Positions 12,121 to 25,100 of a stretch of DNA of 64,000 nt are shown here, piece after piece. This DNA is from Akebia trifoliata (Eukaryota; Streptophyta; Magnoliopsida; Ranunculales; Lardizabalaceae): NCBI GenBank assembly GCA_017979445.1, contig CM030709.1, positions 4,692,001 through 4,756,000 of the forward strand, given 5' to 3'. The position numbers and the translations under genes are program-made. Each line of letters begins with the position of its first letter. Within the stretch, counting starts at the first letter, position 1. Under the pieces are notes generated by a model that saw nothing but the letters and a program-made list of their open reading frames with translations, was not told where the DNA came from and did not search any database.

Positions 12121-12670
12121 GCATTGCATTTTCTTCTTTGATATGTTTTCATCATTCATTCAAGTGATATTTACCATTCAACTTTATTTAGGTTAGCACA
12201 TGGGAGATCACTCAATGCATCTAACTTGAACTATTTTCTTGTTATTGTTTATTAAATCATTTCAACCATCCTTTAATTTTTGATTAAAACGCTACTTATG
12301 TTGAATGCTAATGCTCACAAGTACTATTGTTTTTTTCATGACACACATCTAATTTATTTCAAATATAATTTACTTGTTTTAGTATTATTTCAAAATATCT
12401 ATAATAGGCTCACATAATACTATCAAATATACTTGTAAATCTTTATTTTTATTATTAGAGAAGGTTGAGTAAGTGTGGTTGGACACCAAAATTTACAAGA
12501 CCTAAGACGCCCCCACGTTTTTTTTCCCTCAAACTTGATTAAGTATGGTTTTTTTTTTTTCATAAAAAATACCATCCCACACCCATATAATCAAGTGAGA
12601 TAGTTTTTTAAAATAACAAAAATATCCCTTTTAATGTTATATTCAAAATCCCTTTAATTAATATTTTAAA

Positions 12671-14446
12671 GGAAAAATTACTTAAAGGACCCTGTCGGAG
12701 GGCATTCTTTCTTAATAATCCATAAGTTTTGGATGGTTTCTTATAGGGTGGCAATGGGTCTGGTCAAGCCGTGTTCGTGTCGTGTCGAGGAAAAGGTGTT
12801 ATAAAAATTGACCAAAACCAAACCCATTTATATATAGGTATACCTGACCCAACCCACATATAACCTATTAAATAAAGCGTTTGTATCCCTTGACTCTTAA
12901 GAATGACTCATGAAAAAAGTACATGATCCAAACCCTTTAAATGCAAAATCCAATGATTGAGATTCATCCTTGGGATAACTATCTTCAAGATTTATGTTAT
13001 CAAGATACTCATAAATCTCAATCATTGAATTTTGTGTTTAAAGGGTTGGGATCATGTGTTTTTTTTTTCACGAGTCATTCTTAGGAGTCAACGGATGCCA
13101 AGTCAACGGATGCCAACTCTTAAATAAAATTCTAATATTTATTGAAAAAAAAATATTATTAATAAAAATAAAGTCGCATAACCATAAATTAAGTTCAATT
13201 GTGAAAAATAACTTTTTATTGATCATGTTTTTGGATGCCACAAGATGATGTGGTCATTGGTTAGAAAACTTTTTTTTCTAACTTAGTAAGGAAAGTATTT
13301 TTCAATATTATTATCATTATTGACTAATAAAAGTGTATGTCATTATCACATGAGACATAATAACCTTATTTGGTAAGATCTTAAATTTTACTAAGGGTCA
13401 TTTTGTTAATTTTAGGAATCAAATACTACATATCTTTAAAATTTAATAAAAAATATATATATAAATATAAATAAATAACTTAATAAGAAAAATATTGTTT
13501 CTTTCCCAAACTAGAGCTTAACCATTTATTAATTTAAAATATCTTAAAACTCCTTTTATATTTTTATAGAATTTGATATATATATAATGAAAAATTTTGA
13601 GAAAATTCTAGAAAAAAAATGAGTAATTTAAAAAATTCTAAAATATTTGTTGATATATTTAAAATTACACATTATTGACACGATAACTAAATGGGTTAGA
13701 GGGTTGATGTCTATAACCCAACCCTAACCCATTTAATAATCATGTTTAGATGGATTGACACTATTATGACCAAAATCCATTTAGGTTTGACCTAAACCCA
13801 CTAACTTCGTGTTGTTTTCGAGTCGTATTCACGGGATAGTGTTGAGATTGCCACCCCTAGTTTCTTAATAGTCCATTTAGTAAATTTTTATCTTTTTAAA
13901 CGGTTCCTGAACCTCATTTACCATATTTGTCATAATTGAATGTCCTAACCGTTTAAACTCACTGTTTTCATAAAAAAAATTGGACTTTTGACATCTCAAT
14001 CAAGTTTTGGAGACTCAATTCTATAAGTAATGATTTAAGAAGGAAGAAGAAACCATTTTTAAGGGATTTTCAAATATTTTAAAGATGTATATAAAAAATT
14101 AGGGGTTTTTCATTTTTTTTTTTCTTAGTTTTTATTTACTTATTTTTAATTTTTTTTTATGGAAATTGATCTAGAATGATTCTTTTAAGTTGAAATCATC
14201 TAAATAAGTTATTATCTTAAATTTTTAGTCAATCTTTCCATATATTTTAGTCGAAAAAATATTGAGTTCAACATTAAATAAAAAGTGATGAACTCAACAT
14301 TAAAAACTGTGAACTCAATACTAAATAAAAAAGCATCAAGTTCAACAATAACGAGGGACTATTAAGAAATAGAAAGTTACCGTCCAAAATTTAGAGACTA
14401 TTTAGAAAGAAATCCTTCCGCGAGAGTCCTTCAAATATTTTTTCCT
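12671..14446. mobile_element. Nonautonomous DNA transposon with long inverted ends, carrying a nested hAT-like element
   Basis: The left end (ggaaaaattacttaaaggac, continuing to a cggagggcattctttctt-like stretch) is matched in reverse by the right end (aggaaaaaatatttgaagga...). Flanks attttaaa at 12663-12670 and 14447-14454 suggest an 8-bp target duplication, although AT-richness weakens this. The interior is related to the fragment at 6800-7460. The interval 12744-13859 is a separate insertion. Confidence 0.6.
12744..13859. mobile_element. Nested nonautonomous hAT-like transposon, 1116 bp, with 8-bp target duplication
   Basis: The terminal inverted repeats are TAGGGTGGCAAT on the left and, in reverse, TAGGGGTGGCAAT on the right. 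The identical 8-bp sequence gtttctta lies immediately outside both ends (12736-12743 and 13860-13867). Eight-bp duplications are the hallmark of hAT transposition. Subterminal 'gtgttcgtgtcgtgtcga' and 'gttgttttcgagtcgtattc' are also roughly inverted. No transposase frame is present. Confidence 0.8.
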
Positions 14447-15046
14447 ATTTTAAAATACAAAAGGACCCTCAACACTATTGTGCCTTGCACAGTCACCTAC
14501 CAGTGCAAATAATATGGGTTTTGTTAAGCACAAATCAAAGATAACATCTATTGGAAAGTAAACTAATTTGATAATTTATAAATTAAGGTAAATGGAGAAA
14601 AAATAATAAACAATAAATAATATGTGTATTATTGTCAAACATGAGGAAAAAAGAGAGTTGCCATTATCACACCAATTTTTACTAACGTCACATCAAATGT
14701 GTAAATTGTTAACTGATTTATAAAAAAATTGGTGTGGCATTAGTAAAAGTTGGTGTGACATTAGTATCTCTCAGAAAATAATGATCTCTATCATTTCTGT
14801 GAAAGTCGGTCTGTTACATTTTCCTTTAATTTTGTAATTTTGATAAAAGTTATTTCTATATTAGTTAGGGGAAGACTGACATTTCCTTCTATAGGTCCTT
14901 TGATTAGTGGAACAGTGGACCAGCCTGTACACTGTAGTTCTGACTACGAAGACCAAGGTCAAAATAGCAAATGCTTAAGGGTAATTTTGTAATTTACATT
15001 CAAGGTTAAGGTAGTTAACTCGAAAACAACACAAGATATTTAAGAT
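14447..15046. other. Intergenic DNA with one stem-loop MITE at 14651-14773
   Basis: At 14651-14773 two arms of about 45 nt (agagagttgccattatcaca... and ...gtgtgacattagtatctctc) are inverted copies around a short loop, giving a complete foldback element. The remainder shows nothing recognisable. Confidence 0.6.
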
Positions 15047-16023
15047 AACTGTTATTCACACCCTAACTTTTACTCATTACATCCCAATTTCTTAATTTAT
15101 GTATCACACTCCAATTAAAGATTCAAACACACTTTTCAAACAACCAAACTTGACAAAGGTTCCATTCAAATTATAATCTCACCATTACAAAACATTATAA
15201 CACTCATTCAAACAATTTTTAGAGTCATTTGCAATTATGATTGGATTTGTATAAAATAATAAACACTAAAAAATAGGAATATAGAAAAAAAAAACGAAGA
15301 ATTTCTATTGGAACCCCAACTTTTTTACTTATTCTCATTCATTCATTCTTTTGTGAGATTTTTCTCAAACATGTGCAATTTTTACAAGAATTTTGATTCT
15401 AGGACACTGATTATTTTAATTCCCAAAACATGTTTTCGTGCAAGTTCAATGGTAGGTTTTTTAATTTAAAGTGACGATCTCATTGATATACTTAAAGACA
15501 AATCTTCAAATCGAGTATTGAATATGTTGAAATTCCGATTTCAATACACTGTTTATTTTAATTCTCAAAACTTGCACGTGATACACTATTCACTTTTTAC
15601 ATGTCCTTTTAAATTCGTCACTTTAAAATTTACAAGTTCGTAGAGGCATAAAAGTGAACAGTCCATCGCGTGCTGTTTTTGTAAAATAGAACAATGTACT
15701 AAAATTATAATTAGAACAAAAATTATGCATATTTTTATAAATATCTCTAAACTTGAAGAGGAATGGTCTTATTTTTTAACAGTAAGATCATTAGTAATTA
15801 TTGGCGAGTTTGTCACTCTTTAACAACGAGATCATCTCCTTAAATTAAAATACCTACCAATGAACTCTATCAAAAACATGTTTTGGGAATTAAAATGAAT
15901 AGTGCATTAGACTCGGAATTTTGTTGTATCTAGCACACGAAAGAGTAATTTACTTTTACTTACTTTTCTTTATTTTTAACTGAGGTGTAATAAGTAAAAT
16001 TTGAGGTGCCAATAGCATCTCTC
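15047..16023. mobile_element. MITE family A copy 3, interrupted by a foldback element
   Basis: Outer ends 'cacaccctaacttttactcatt' and 'gtaataagtaaaatttgagg' are inverted, and the interior 'attaaagattcaaacacac' through 'ggaaccccaac' matches family A copies at 38571 and 44171. In this copy the sequence breaks at about 15345 and resumes at about 15950, the gap being filled by the element described next. Confidence 0.7.
15345..15946. mobile_element. Foldback MITE nested inside MITE family A
   Basis: The left arm around 15404-15485 (ttttaattcccaaaacatg... then aatggtaggttttttaattt) is repeated inverted at about 15825-15905 (aattaaaatacctaccaat... then catgttttgggaattaaaa), about 85 bp per arm. 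The weakly inverted outer ends 'attcttttgtgag' and 'cacacgaaagagtaa' suggest its borders. A related inverted pair lies at 35929-36204. Confidence 0.65.
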
Positions 16024-16872
16024 CGTTTTAATTAAAAAAATAGCAGAAGGAAGAGAAACCCCTCTTAACTAATTTCGCTTTTTATTTTTTATTTTTTTAT
16101 ATACATATTTTCTTCCTTTACTTTTTTCTTCGCTCCCTTTTAACTACACTACAATGTCTGTGTGTCTTTGTTAATTGAGCCGAATCGGAAGTCTAAGAAC
16201 CACTGTAAGAGCTTCTGAAATCTCAGATTGTTTTATCTACAAATCTGTTTATAATCTCTGATTCGACTTTTTATTTTTTCCATCTAGAATCCTCTTGTCT
16301 TCGGTAGAATTCTGATTTCTCGATGGATTAATCTCTCGCTGTTTAGTTTTTTTTCTTTTTCTTTTTCTTTCTCGATTGATGAATTAGGGTTTAATTTCTG
16401 CTAAATATTTGCCTCCATTCGATTTATTTTATTTAGAAATTTCATTAACAGACATGCATGGAACTGTTTATGATTTCGTGTTTTTTCTCACTTGGTATGA
16501 TTTTGAATTTTTTTTTTTTTTTTTTTTCTGTTTCTATTAGGAAATTAGGGTTCAGAGAGTGATTTGTGAGTGGGTTTTGTAGTACATAGCTCTAGCATTG
16601 CTTCTGTTGAGATAGATAGTTGCTAGGGTTCTGTTTCTGTTAAAGATGAATGTATCTCTTGTATTTGTTCTGCAATGCAGAGCAATCTGTGTCCATAGAT
16701 TACCCAGACTGAGATGATTCGGATGAGTCATTTGTTTCCAAGCATATTTAAATGGATTATATATATTGGGAATTGTTTTTTGATTAATGTTGCCTGAGAA
16801 AACTCTACTTAATTTCAGTTTAAAATTGATTGAAATTTTCCACTTTTTTGGTGCATGAATTGTGGAAAAAAG
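16024..16872 (+). promoter_or_regulatory. MOM1-like gene promoter and 5' UTR region
   Basis: The AT-rich sequence changes at about 16140 to a CT-rich, leader-like sequence, and polypyrimidine tracts continue to about 16540. A leader intron is possible, but I cannot fix its ends. The first in-frame ATGs are at 16855 and 16873. Confidence 0.4.
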
Positions 16873-19800
16873 ATGGCAAATAGTACTCGATCGAGTTGCA
16901 AGCGGAAGGATGATGACAGCAACAGCTTGAAGAGGAAGCAAATCGGAGGCAAAAGTTCAACAACTTCGGGATCGATGAGTACAGATACATCTGGTTTGAG
17001 AAGGTCTGCTAGAGGAACACCTTCGAAGAAACATAGGGCATCAAGTCCTTCAAATACAAGAAAGTCTGAAGGAATTGAGACACGTTCAAGAAGATCTCAT
17101 AGATTTGAGAAGGGTTCGAGTTCTTTGGAGACAGACAACAAAAACGAGAAGAGAGAGAAAAATGGGAAACAACGAATGCTAGACAACGAAGATCAAAGAA
17201 GAGAGGAGACGAGTCATCCAAAACCTCGTAATATTTTGCAAAAGAAGAGATTAATGGATGCCCGTTGTTACAGGGAAAGACTTTATAGAGGGAAACATAA
17301 AAGGCATCCAGAGGAATCCCATGAATCCAAGCATGGAGATGAAACTCCAGTGTCTAGTAATTCTTCCGATGAAGTAATAGCCAACGAAACTGTTGGTGAT
17401 ACTGACAGTGTATTTGGCACATGTGGTGCAGTGGCAGGTGATAAGATCGGCACTTCTAACACTGATGATGTTTCTTCCTCGCTCTCTGGAAGTAAGAGGA
17501 GTGATTCTCTTGGGATATGTGTTGGCTATTCTAAAAGGCGAAGGTATTTTCTTCCCTATAATCCCTTTTTGGTATGCAGCTTTTGGTTATGATTGTTTAA
17601 GTCCATTGCAATGTTAGATATATGAATCCTTCACTTAGTAACAAAGAAAAGCTGATTTTAGTACCATTTCCCCTCAGAAGTAGGGCCAATTCGTGTGACC
17701 CCTTGTACTTTGCAAAATAGTATACCCCCACTTCCATTGAGAATCAATGGTGTTTTTTCTTAAATGGGTAACCTGGACTTGAACCCACAACCTCAAAGTT
17801 GCTTTGCAATGTGTCAAATCAACTGATATCAACCATCCAGAGTCAATGGTGTTGGGGGTCTTACTAATTTCTCAAATTGCTGTGAAATTTGGGTAAGTGG
17901 GGCTATTTCACAGTACACTGCTTGTGCTCAACTCCCCAAGTTTGCAACTATTTAAATCCGGACTTGACAACTCTGATATGAGTTCTAAGCTTCTAATCCT
18001 GTGGTCAAAAACCATATCTTAAGAACCGATGCTAGTTTAAGTACTCCTAACACGATGATTTGTTACAATACAAAGTAGGGGAATTGTACATTTACTCTCA
18101 GTCAATATTGTAATCACTAAAGTATCCTGAACTGGTAACTAAACGAAATTATAAATTCAGAACAAGTTCCCTCTTTTTGTGTAAAACATGGTGGATGGAA
18201 ATTTTTATTTGGATGTGGAAATTTCTACTTACATGTAATTTGATAATTTAGGAACATTGTAGGGTATCACAATTAACTTGTTGGCTAATTCATATTTGCT
18301 ATTTGTTTGGGTAGGGTGAACCTTGATTCACAAAATTGCGATGTCCACCCCTGCAACTCTAAAAAAAACCATGATTTATGCGACACTTTTCCGAAGGTAT
18401 GTTCCTTTCTTTTTTGTTTTGTTTGGCTTCCGATTCCTTATCACTTTTTTCTTCTTCTTGTGGAATGCATGTCATTGATCGCTAAATTTGCTAGTTGTTG
18501 TTTTTTTTTTTTTTGGTATGTGTGTGTGTGTGGCTGAAGTTACCAAAATGCTTATATTCTGTTGTAAGGCATCTCTTCAGGACAAATTGGAACCATAAGG
18601 CAGAATCTTTCTTGACCAATCAACTTGAGCTTTTTAAAGTGAGGAGACACAGTTTCACTTTGTAGGATTTGCAATTTAAATTGTGTCAAGGTTGTGTGGG
18701 AAGAAAGATGCAGGCCCATTTTTGAACACAAGGTTGGTTTTTCAGCGTTCGTGGTTGAGAGGGTCAAGGCCTATGGTTGTTTATAAAAAAATTAAGAATA
18801 GTTAGGAAGATATGATTAACTTTTCTGATTATCGATTGAGGTGGTCATCTCTGTAACTTTGAAATTTGTTCTACAAATGACCCAACCTCGAGCCATCCTG
18901 CACGGCTGCACATCATTTTTCTCATACCTCAAGGAAAGGCTGGGTCTAACATGTTGCAATCCCTGAGATGAGCTAGAAGGTATTAGTCCCAAGTCAGACG
19001 TTGGTGGACTAGAAGTGTCTTACTCTTTGGCATGCTTGAGTCCAGTCTTGCTTGTTCAAAATCCTACTTTTATGTTCACTGGTTCCTTCTGATTTTTTGG
19101 GCTGACAAATGCAAGATGCCTATAGTTGACTTAAATTGATAAGGTGATGGGCCATCCAACCATGTGTACAATATAGATTTATAGACAACTTATATTACTA
19201 GTATGTTACTGTAATTCTCTCCCTTTAGTCTTTCACATCTTGGTTTATTTGGCATGTCATATACGGTTTAAGCAAGGCTAGATTCTAACTTTTTTGGTCT
19301 TTAAACATTTTGCTGTTGCATGAGGTTCATCTCTTTGGTGGTTTTGCTTGTTATTCTGATCTCCTGGTCTATATTATGAATCCTGTTACATTCTATTCTA
19401 TTCTATTCTGTTGTAGTCTTGGTTCAAGTCTTCTTCTTTATTTTCATGGCAGTGAGCCATTAATTCCTATGACTTTCTTTTCATTGGGATAATGTGTTTC
19501 TAATTGGTATCATTCCTTCTATATTTCTTAGGAAGTTTGTGAGCAAGCAAACATACTCAGAAGTCTTAAAAATAATGGGATACCTGTGAGTTGCATCCAA
19601 AAGGATGGGTCTATAGAAGATGTAAATCTTATGGCTAAAAAAATAGATGATGCTGATCTTGATGGCAGTGAGCTGTTGCCCGAAGCTCACAGGTGCACTA
19701 TATTTCATGCTATCACATAATTCCCATGAATGTGTGGAAGTTTGATTAGGATCTTTGTTCTAATGAACGTCTCGTGAGTTTTTCAATTGTTGGTTTGTTC

Positions 19801-22139
19801 AATAATTTCTTTATCATGCCATTTAACAGGGATATTTTATCAATTTGCCTTCCAGGAATGTTGTGCACGATAACAGCGACGAACATGCTATGGCAGAGGT
19901 CCCAGTTATCTCAGAAGAGGTATATATATTTTTTATCTGCATAGTTCACTTGTAAATTTCATTTTATAAATTTTATTTTGACTTTATTGGATATTTATCC
20001 TTTGACGAGTTGTATATTTTAAAATTGATATTACCATCTATTCTTAATGCTTTGCGTTAGGATGGAGAGGAATTTGAAACCAGGGTTAGCACAGGACATA
20101 CTGAAGAATGCTGCAACGATAAGCAGTTAAATGAGTCTCCTTCGGACTTTCAAACCAAAACTGACCATAATGCATGTTTCATCTGCAAGCTTGATGGAAA
20201 TCTCTTGTGGGTAACCCTTATCTAATTCCCTTTCCTTTTACTTTGTTTTAAGTTGGCAAATTAAAGACTAAACTTCAAGTTGAGGTACCTCTCCATAGGT
20301 GAGAAAATGACCATAATAAAAGGTCCCTCACAGGCATTCCAATTTATTTATTTCCTTGAGTACAATGCCAAGAAGCATGGAATTGCAATGTGGTAAATTG
20401 ATTCATGTTTTTTTTTTGGTCGCAAGTATAAGGACGGGGCTTGCAAATTTCACCTAGTGCAGTGGAAGCTTATTTTTTTTTTGCCCAAAAAATGTAGGGG
20501 TCAGGATTTCAGAAAATTAGGGTCATGAATTTGGCTATGTTAGGCAAATGGTTGGGGAGGGTTGTTGTTGATCAAGATAGTATGTGCAAGAGAGTTATCC
20601 ATGCAAAATATAGGTATAGGATTTTTTGGTGGGAAATCAACAAAGTGTGATCTGTTGAGTGTATTCCTCCACTCTTGGGGTGTGTCATACCGCATTTAAG
20701 CCCCGTGACTCTTATATTCATAGTTCTCTCCTTCTCCAATCGATCGGTCTTTTGGAGTAGTTGGTTGGTTAACATGGTATTAGAGCACTAGGTTCGTATA
20801 GGTCACAGGTTCAATTCTCTCCACCCTTATGGGTGAGGGGGAGTGTTGAGGGTGTATTTTCCTCCACTCTCGGGTGTGTCATACCTCATTTAAGCCCTGT
20901 GCCCGTCTTATATTCACAGTTCCCCCCCTTCTCCAATAGATCAGTCTTTTGGAGTGGTTGGTTGGTTAACATGATCCTCATATGAGAGTGGATTTTGGAA
21001 ACATATCAAAGTTCTGCTTGAGTTTTGCATAAGGATAGCATTTAGACTAGGTAAAGGGAGTACGGTTTGACTCGGGCGGGGTCATTGGTCTAACACTTAC
21101 ATCTTAAAGTGCAAATTTCAAATCTCTACCCTATTTAATCCAAGAAAATATTGTCGATTATGAATTTCATGGTTCATGCTGGGAAGCTCTGTCTTGGGAT
21201 TTCTGTTTTGACATTGTCTTCAATGCTTGGGATGTTGAGTTCTATTACTAGCCTTATTAGCCGGCTTTCCTCTTTGGATGGGATTGACAAATGTGAGTCC
21301 ATAGTCAGAATGGAGTAAACTCAAGGCTCTGAAAGAAAAACTGAAAGTCTGGAACAAGGAATTCTTCGGTGAAGTCAACTCAAAGAAAACATCCATCGTT
21401 CAAGAAATTAAGAGCCTTGACAAAAAGGAGGAGGCTGGTTCTTTGACATTAAAGGAGAAACTGAGTCGAACCAACTTGAGAATGGAATTTCAGAAGGTGG
21501 CTGTTTTGGTGTTTCCCTATTTCAATATCTTGTGGGGACCAAAAGTGCTGTCTAAGGTGGTGTTCTTTAGTTGGACTGCAGTGTTGGGTAGGATCCAAAT
21601 GATGGATTTCTTGATGCATAGAAGTTTTTGTGGGGCTAACTGCTGCCTGCTGTGCTTTAGAGACATGGAATGAGCTGATCATGTTTTGCTCCGTTGCAAA
21701 GTCGTTGTTTGAATCTTGGGCAGTGCCTTGGGAACTCCTTCTCCGGGATAAAGAGGTTACTTTGGAGCATTACCCATTTTACGATTTATTGGGGTATTTG
21801 GAGGGAGCGTAACAATAGGATTTTTGAGAACAAAAGTCTTGGATCCCATTCTCTTATCTTTTCCATTTTGGGTTTGATTTTTCTATGTTCTAAAGTCTTT
21901 AAAGAGCTAAGGGGGGTCTTGTTTCAAGACCTTGTGAGCAATTGGGAGGGGGTTTGTTGTATTGTAAGAGAGTAGCTGTTTGTAACTGTTTTTGCTTGGT
22001 TGGTGATCTTGCCCGACCTTGCCCCTTTTTAATGAAGTTCTACTTATCAAAAAAAAATAAAAAATCTTGTCAAGTTGGCAGTCCTTGATTTTATATCTAA
22101 AATTGCATATGTGAGGTTATCATGGGGATTTTAGTGGTT

Positions 22140-22170
<31 letters not shown>

Positions 22171-25100
22171 ACAATTGGCAATTTTTTGAAAAAGTCGCGT
22201 TTAAAATGCGACTTGCATACCTAACGATTAAAACGGTAAAAAAAATGTGACTTTTCATGTGTCACAAAAATCGCTTACTTTTTCCCGTTTTTTCACAGAG
22301 ACAAAATTTTAAACATTTTCTCTCTTTTTTTAAATGTGGGATTGGATGCATAATAGAATTTGGTAATTCATAAATGTAAAAATATGGGATTTGATGATAA
22401 TAACTTGATTTTATGAATTTTCATTAGATATATAATTTTTCATTACTTTTAATAAAAAAATTTATCTTTTATTTTCATCGTTTTTTTTTCTCGTTTTAAC
22501 TTTTGTTCCAAAGTTTTCCCTTGCTGATTTAAACCCATATGCCAACTTTGTGACTATGGTTATCATTAGCATTTGTGGCTTTCTTTTCTTTTGGTGCAAA
22601 CCATTAAGGATTCAAGGGCATCATTTTTAGAGGACCCTTTGTCTACGTGCGAAACGGTCTGTAAAGATGGATTATAAGGTGGTGGGCAGCTGCTGTTTTG
22701 TTTCCATTGCACTGTATTAGGAAGGTCTCATTGACCTCTTTTGGTCCTCTTTCTTCTTTAACAAAAATTATGTTTATACATGCCCTGATATACAGACTTG
22801 TACAATACTCTGCTTTATACTTTTGGCTAGGTTTCTCCATTGAGAGGCTTATATAGAAAGCCTGAAAATATGTTTTCTGTCAAATGTGCATTGTATTTGA
22901 CAGAAGATTACTGGAGAGGATAGAAATTACTTGGTTATCCATCTAGACATTTTTGTACTTTTTAGGTGTCTTAAAAAAATTCTCTGTTAAACATGCTAAC
23001 CTCTTTTCAATTTTTTATTTTATTTTGTGGCAGAAAGGTTATTTTAATTTTGGTGATTCTGTTGATATGTTTGTAGCTGAATTATATATGTTGCACCCTG
23101 CAGTATTTGAAATCTTTTCCTGCTTTCCAATTTTAGGTGTTGTGATGGAAATGGGTGCAGCATAAGCTGTCATCACTATTGTCTTGATCCTCCTTTGAAT
23201 GATGTCCCATCTGGTGTATGGCATTGTCTGTGGTGTGTCAAGAAGAAGATAGAGTCAGGCGTGCATTCAGTGTCTGGAGGAATGGAGTCCATTTGGGATG
23301 CTAGAGAAGGGGAGGTTTCAAATTGCAGAGGTATTGATACAATTGTTAAATAATTTCATGAATATCTTCTGTGAAATATATATGGATCAGGATCCGTGTA
23401 CACATATATCTACAACGTGTTTTGTCCGATGTGGGCTAAAAGTTTTGGATTGAGCTGATTTTTGGCGAGGATGATCTCTATGATGTAGAGATCATCCTCA
23501 CCAAAAATCAGCCCAATCCGAAACTTTTAACCTCGTCAAAAGTGGTTTACAAAAATGGACGGTCCATGATTCTTCAACTCATAAATATGGGGTTAGAAGT
23601 AGCTGATTTTTGGTAAGGATGATCTCCTCATCATAGAGATCATCCTCGCCAAAAATCATCTCAATCCGAAACTTTAAGCCCACATAGGACAAAACATGTT
23701 GTAGATATATGAGTAGATATATGTGTGTGTATATATATATTTGATAAGTATAAATTGCAAATAAAGTACAAGGTAGTCGAGGTGAACCAACCTAAAAAAA
23801 CACTAGACTATCTGGAGCACAAGGACTCCCACCTAAAAACAAAATCTTCAAAGAAAACACCTCTGAACTCAACAAAAAGTTTACACCAATAGAACAAAAA
23901 TCCGAGGATCGACAATTTGACGTCCTAACCTGAGGCTTCCATTCCTTGAAAGCATCTCTTATTCCTTTCAACCACAATCCCTAGCAAAGAGCAAATGGAA
24001 GTAACCACTGTTGAGTTTAGTCCCACATCGGACACTCATTGCCTTGTCTCTCTCTTTATAAGCTCCTGGTCCACTCCACTCATTGCCAATTGGTTTTGAG
24101 TTGGATCGCGGAGCGGCATACCGAAAAAAGAAAGGTTTTGGAAGAGAAAATAAATAGTGGACTGGACTCTCTACCTACTCAACATAACAAGATGGTTCAA
24201 TCCTTCCTTCTTTCTTTTAAATGAACCCTTAATCATAGTCTTTTTTATCATGGTATCAAAGCGGGCCTTTCTCTCCTCCACGTCACCTAGTTCATATTTC
24301 CACCTGCTTTGGCTCAGTCTGGCCACATGTGCGGGGGCGTGTTGAGTTTAGTCCCACATCAGACACTCATTGCCTTGTCTCTTTCCTTATATGCTCCTAG
24401 GCCACTCCACTCATTGCCAATTGGTTTTTAGTTGGACCCCCCAAGTTTATCAACCTCCACAGAATTTTTTTCCCTTCCAGAGAATAGGGGAAGATCCCAA
24501 CTTTGTAGAACATCTGTGAAATGTTTGCTCAGTATTTTATTCATGTCCTCGTAGCGAGTTACATATGGGTAACAGGAGTGGTCTGTGCGAATAATGACTT
24601 CATATTGTTATGCTAGGAATGCAGAAGCAGAATCATTATTTGGTCAAGTACAAAGGTCTTGCTCATGCTCATAACCGCTGGGTCTCAGAAGATCAACTGC
24701 TTCTTGAAGCTCCCATGCTTGTTGCAGAATTCAAGAAAAACCAGGTTGCCATCTCGTGATAAACTTTGCATTAAGTACTATGGTATCCTTCTTTGGCAGA
24801 TAAATGTGGCATTTCATTAAGTTGATCATTGGATGTATATTGATATGTTGAGGCAATTTTGGTGTTGATTCCTTCTCCACAAAAGTAATAATTATCTTTA
24901 TGATCTGTGTCCAACTTTGCCCCTCCCCCATCCTCAGGTCCTAAAGTGGAAATCAGAGTGGAGTAAGCCACATCGTCTGCTACGTAAAAGATTGTTAATG
25001 TCTCCAAAGCAGCATGATGAGTACCTCAGTGAGCATTGTAGTGATACCTCGAATTGCCATTACGAGCGGCTTGTGAAATGGACTGGTCTTGGTTACGAGC

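Noticed and set aside
16552..16941. 129-codon minus-strand frame overlapping the MOM1 first exon
   Set aside because: No family resemblance, and it overlaps leader and coding sequence of a well-supported gene on the other strand.
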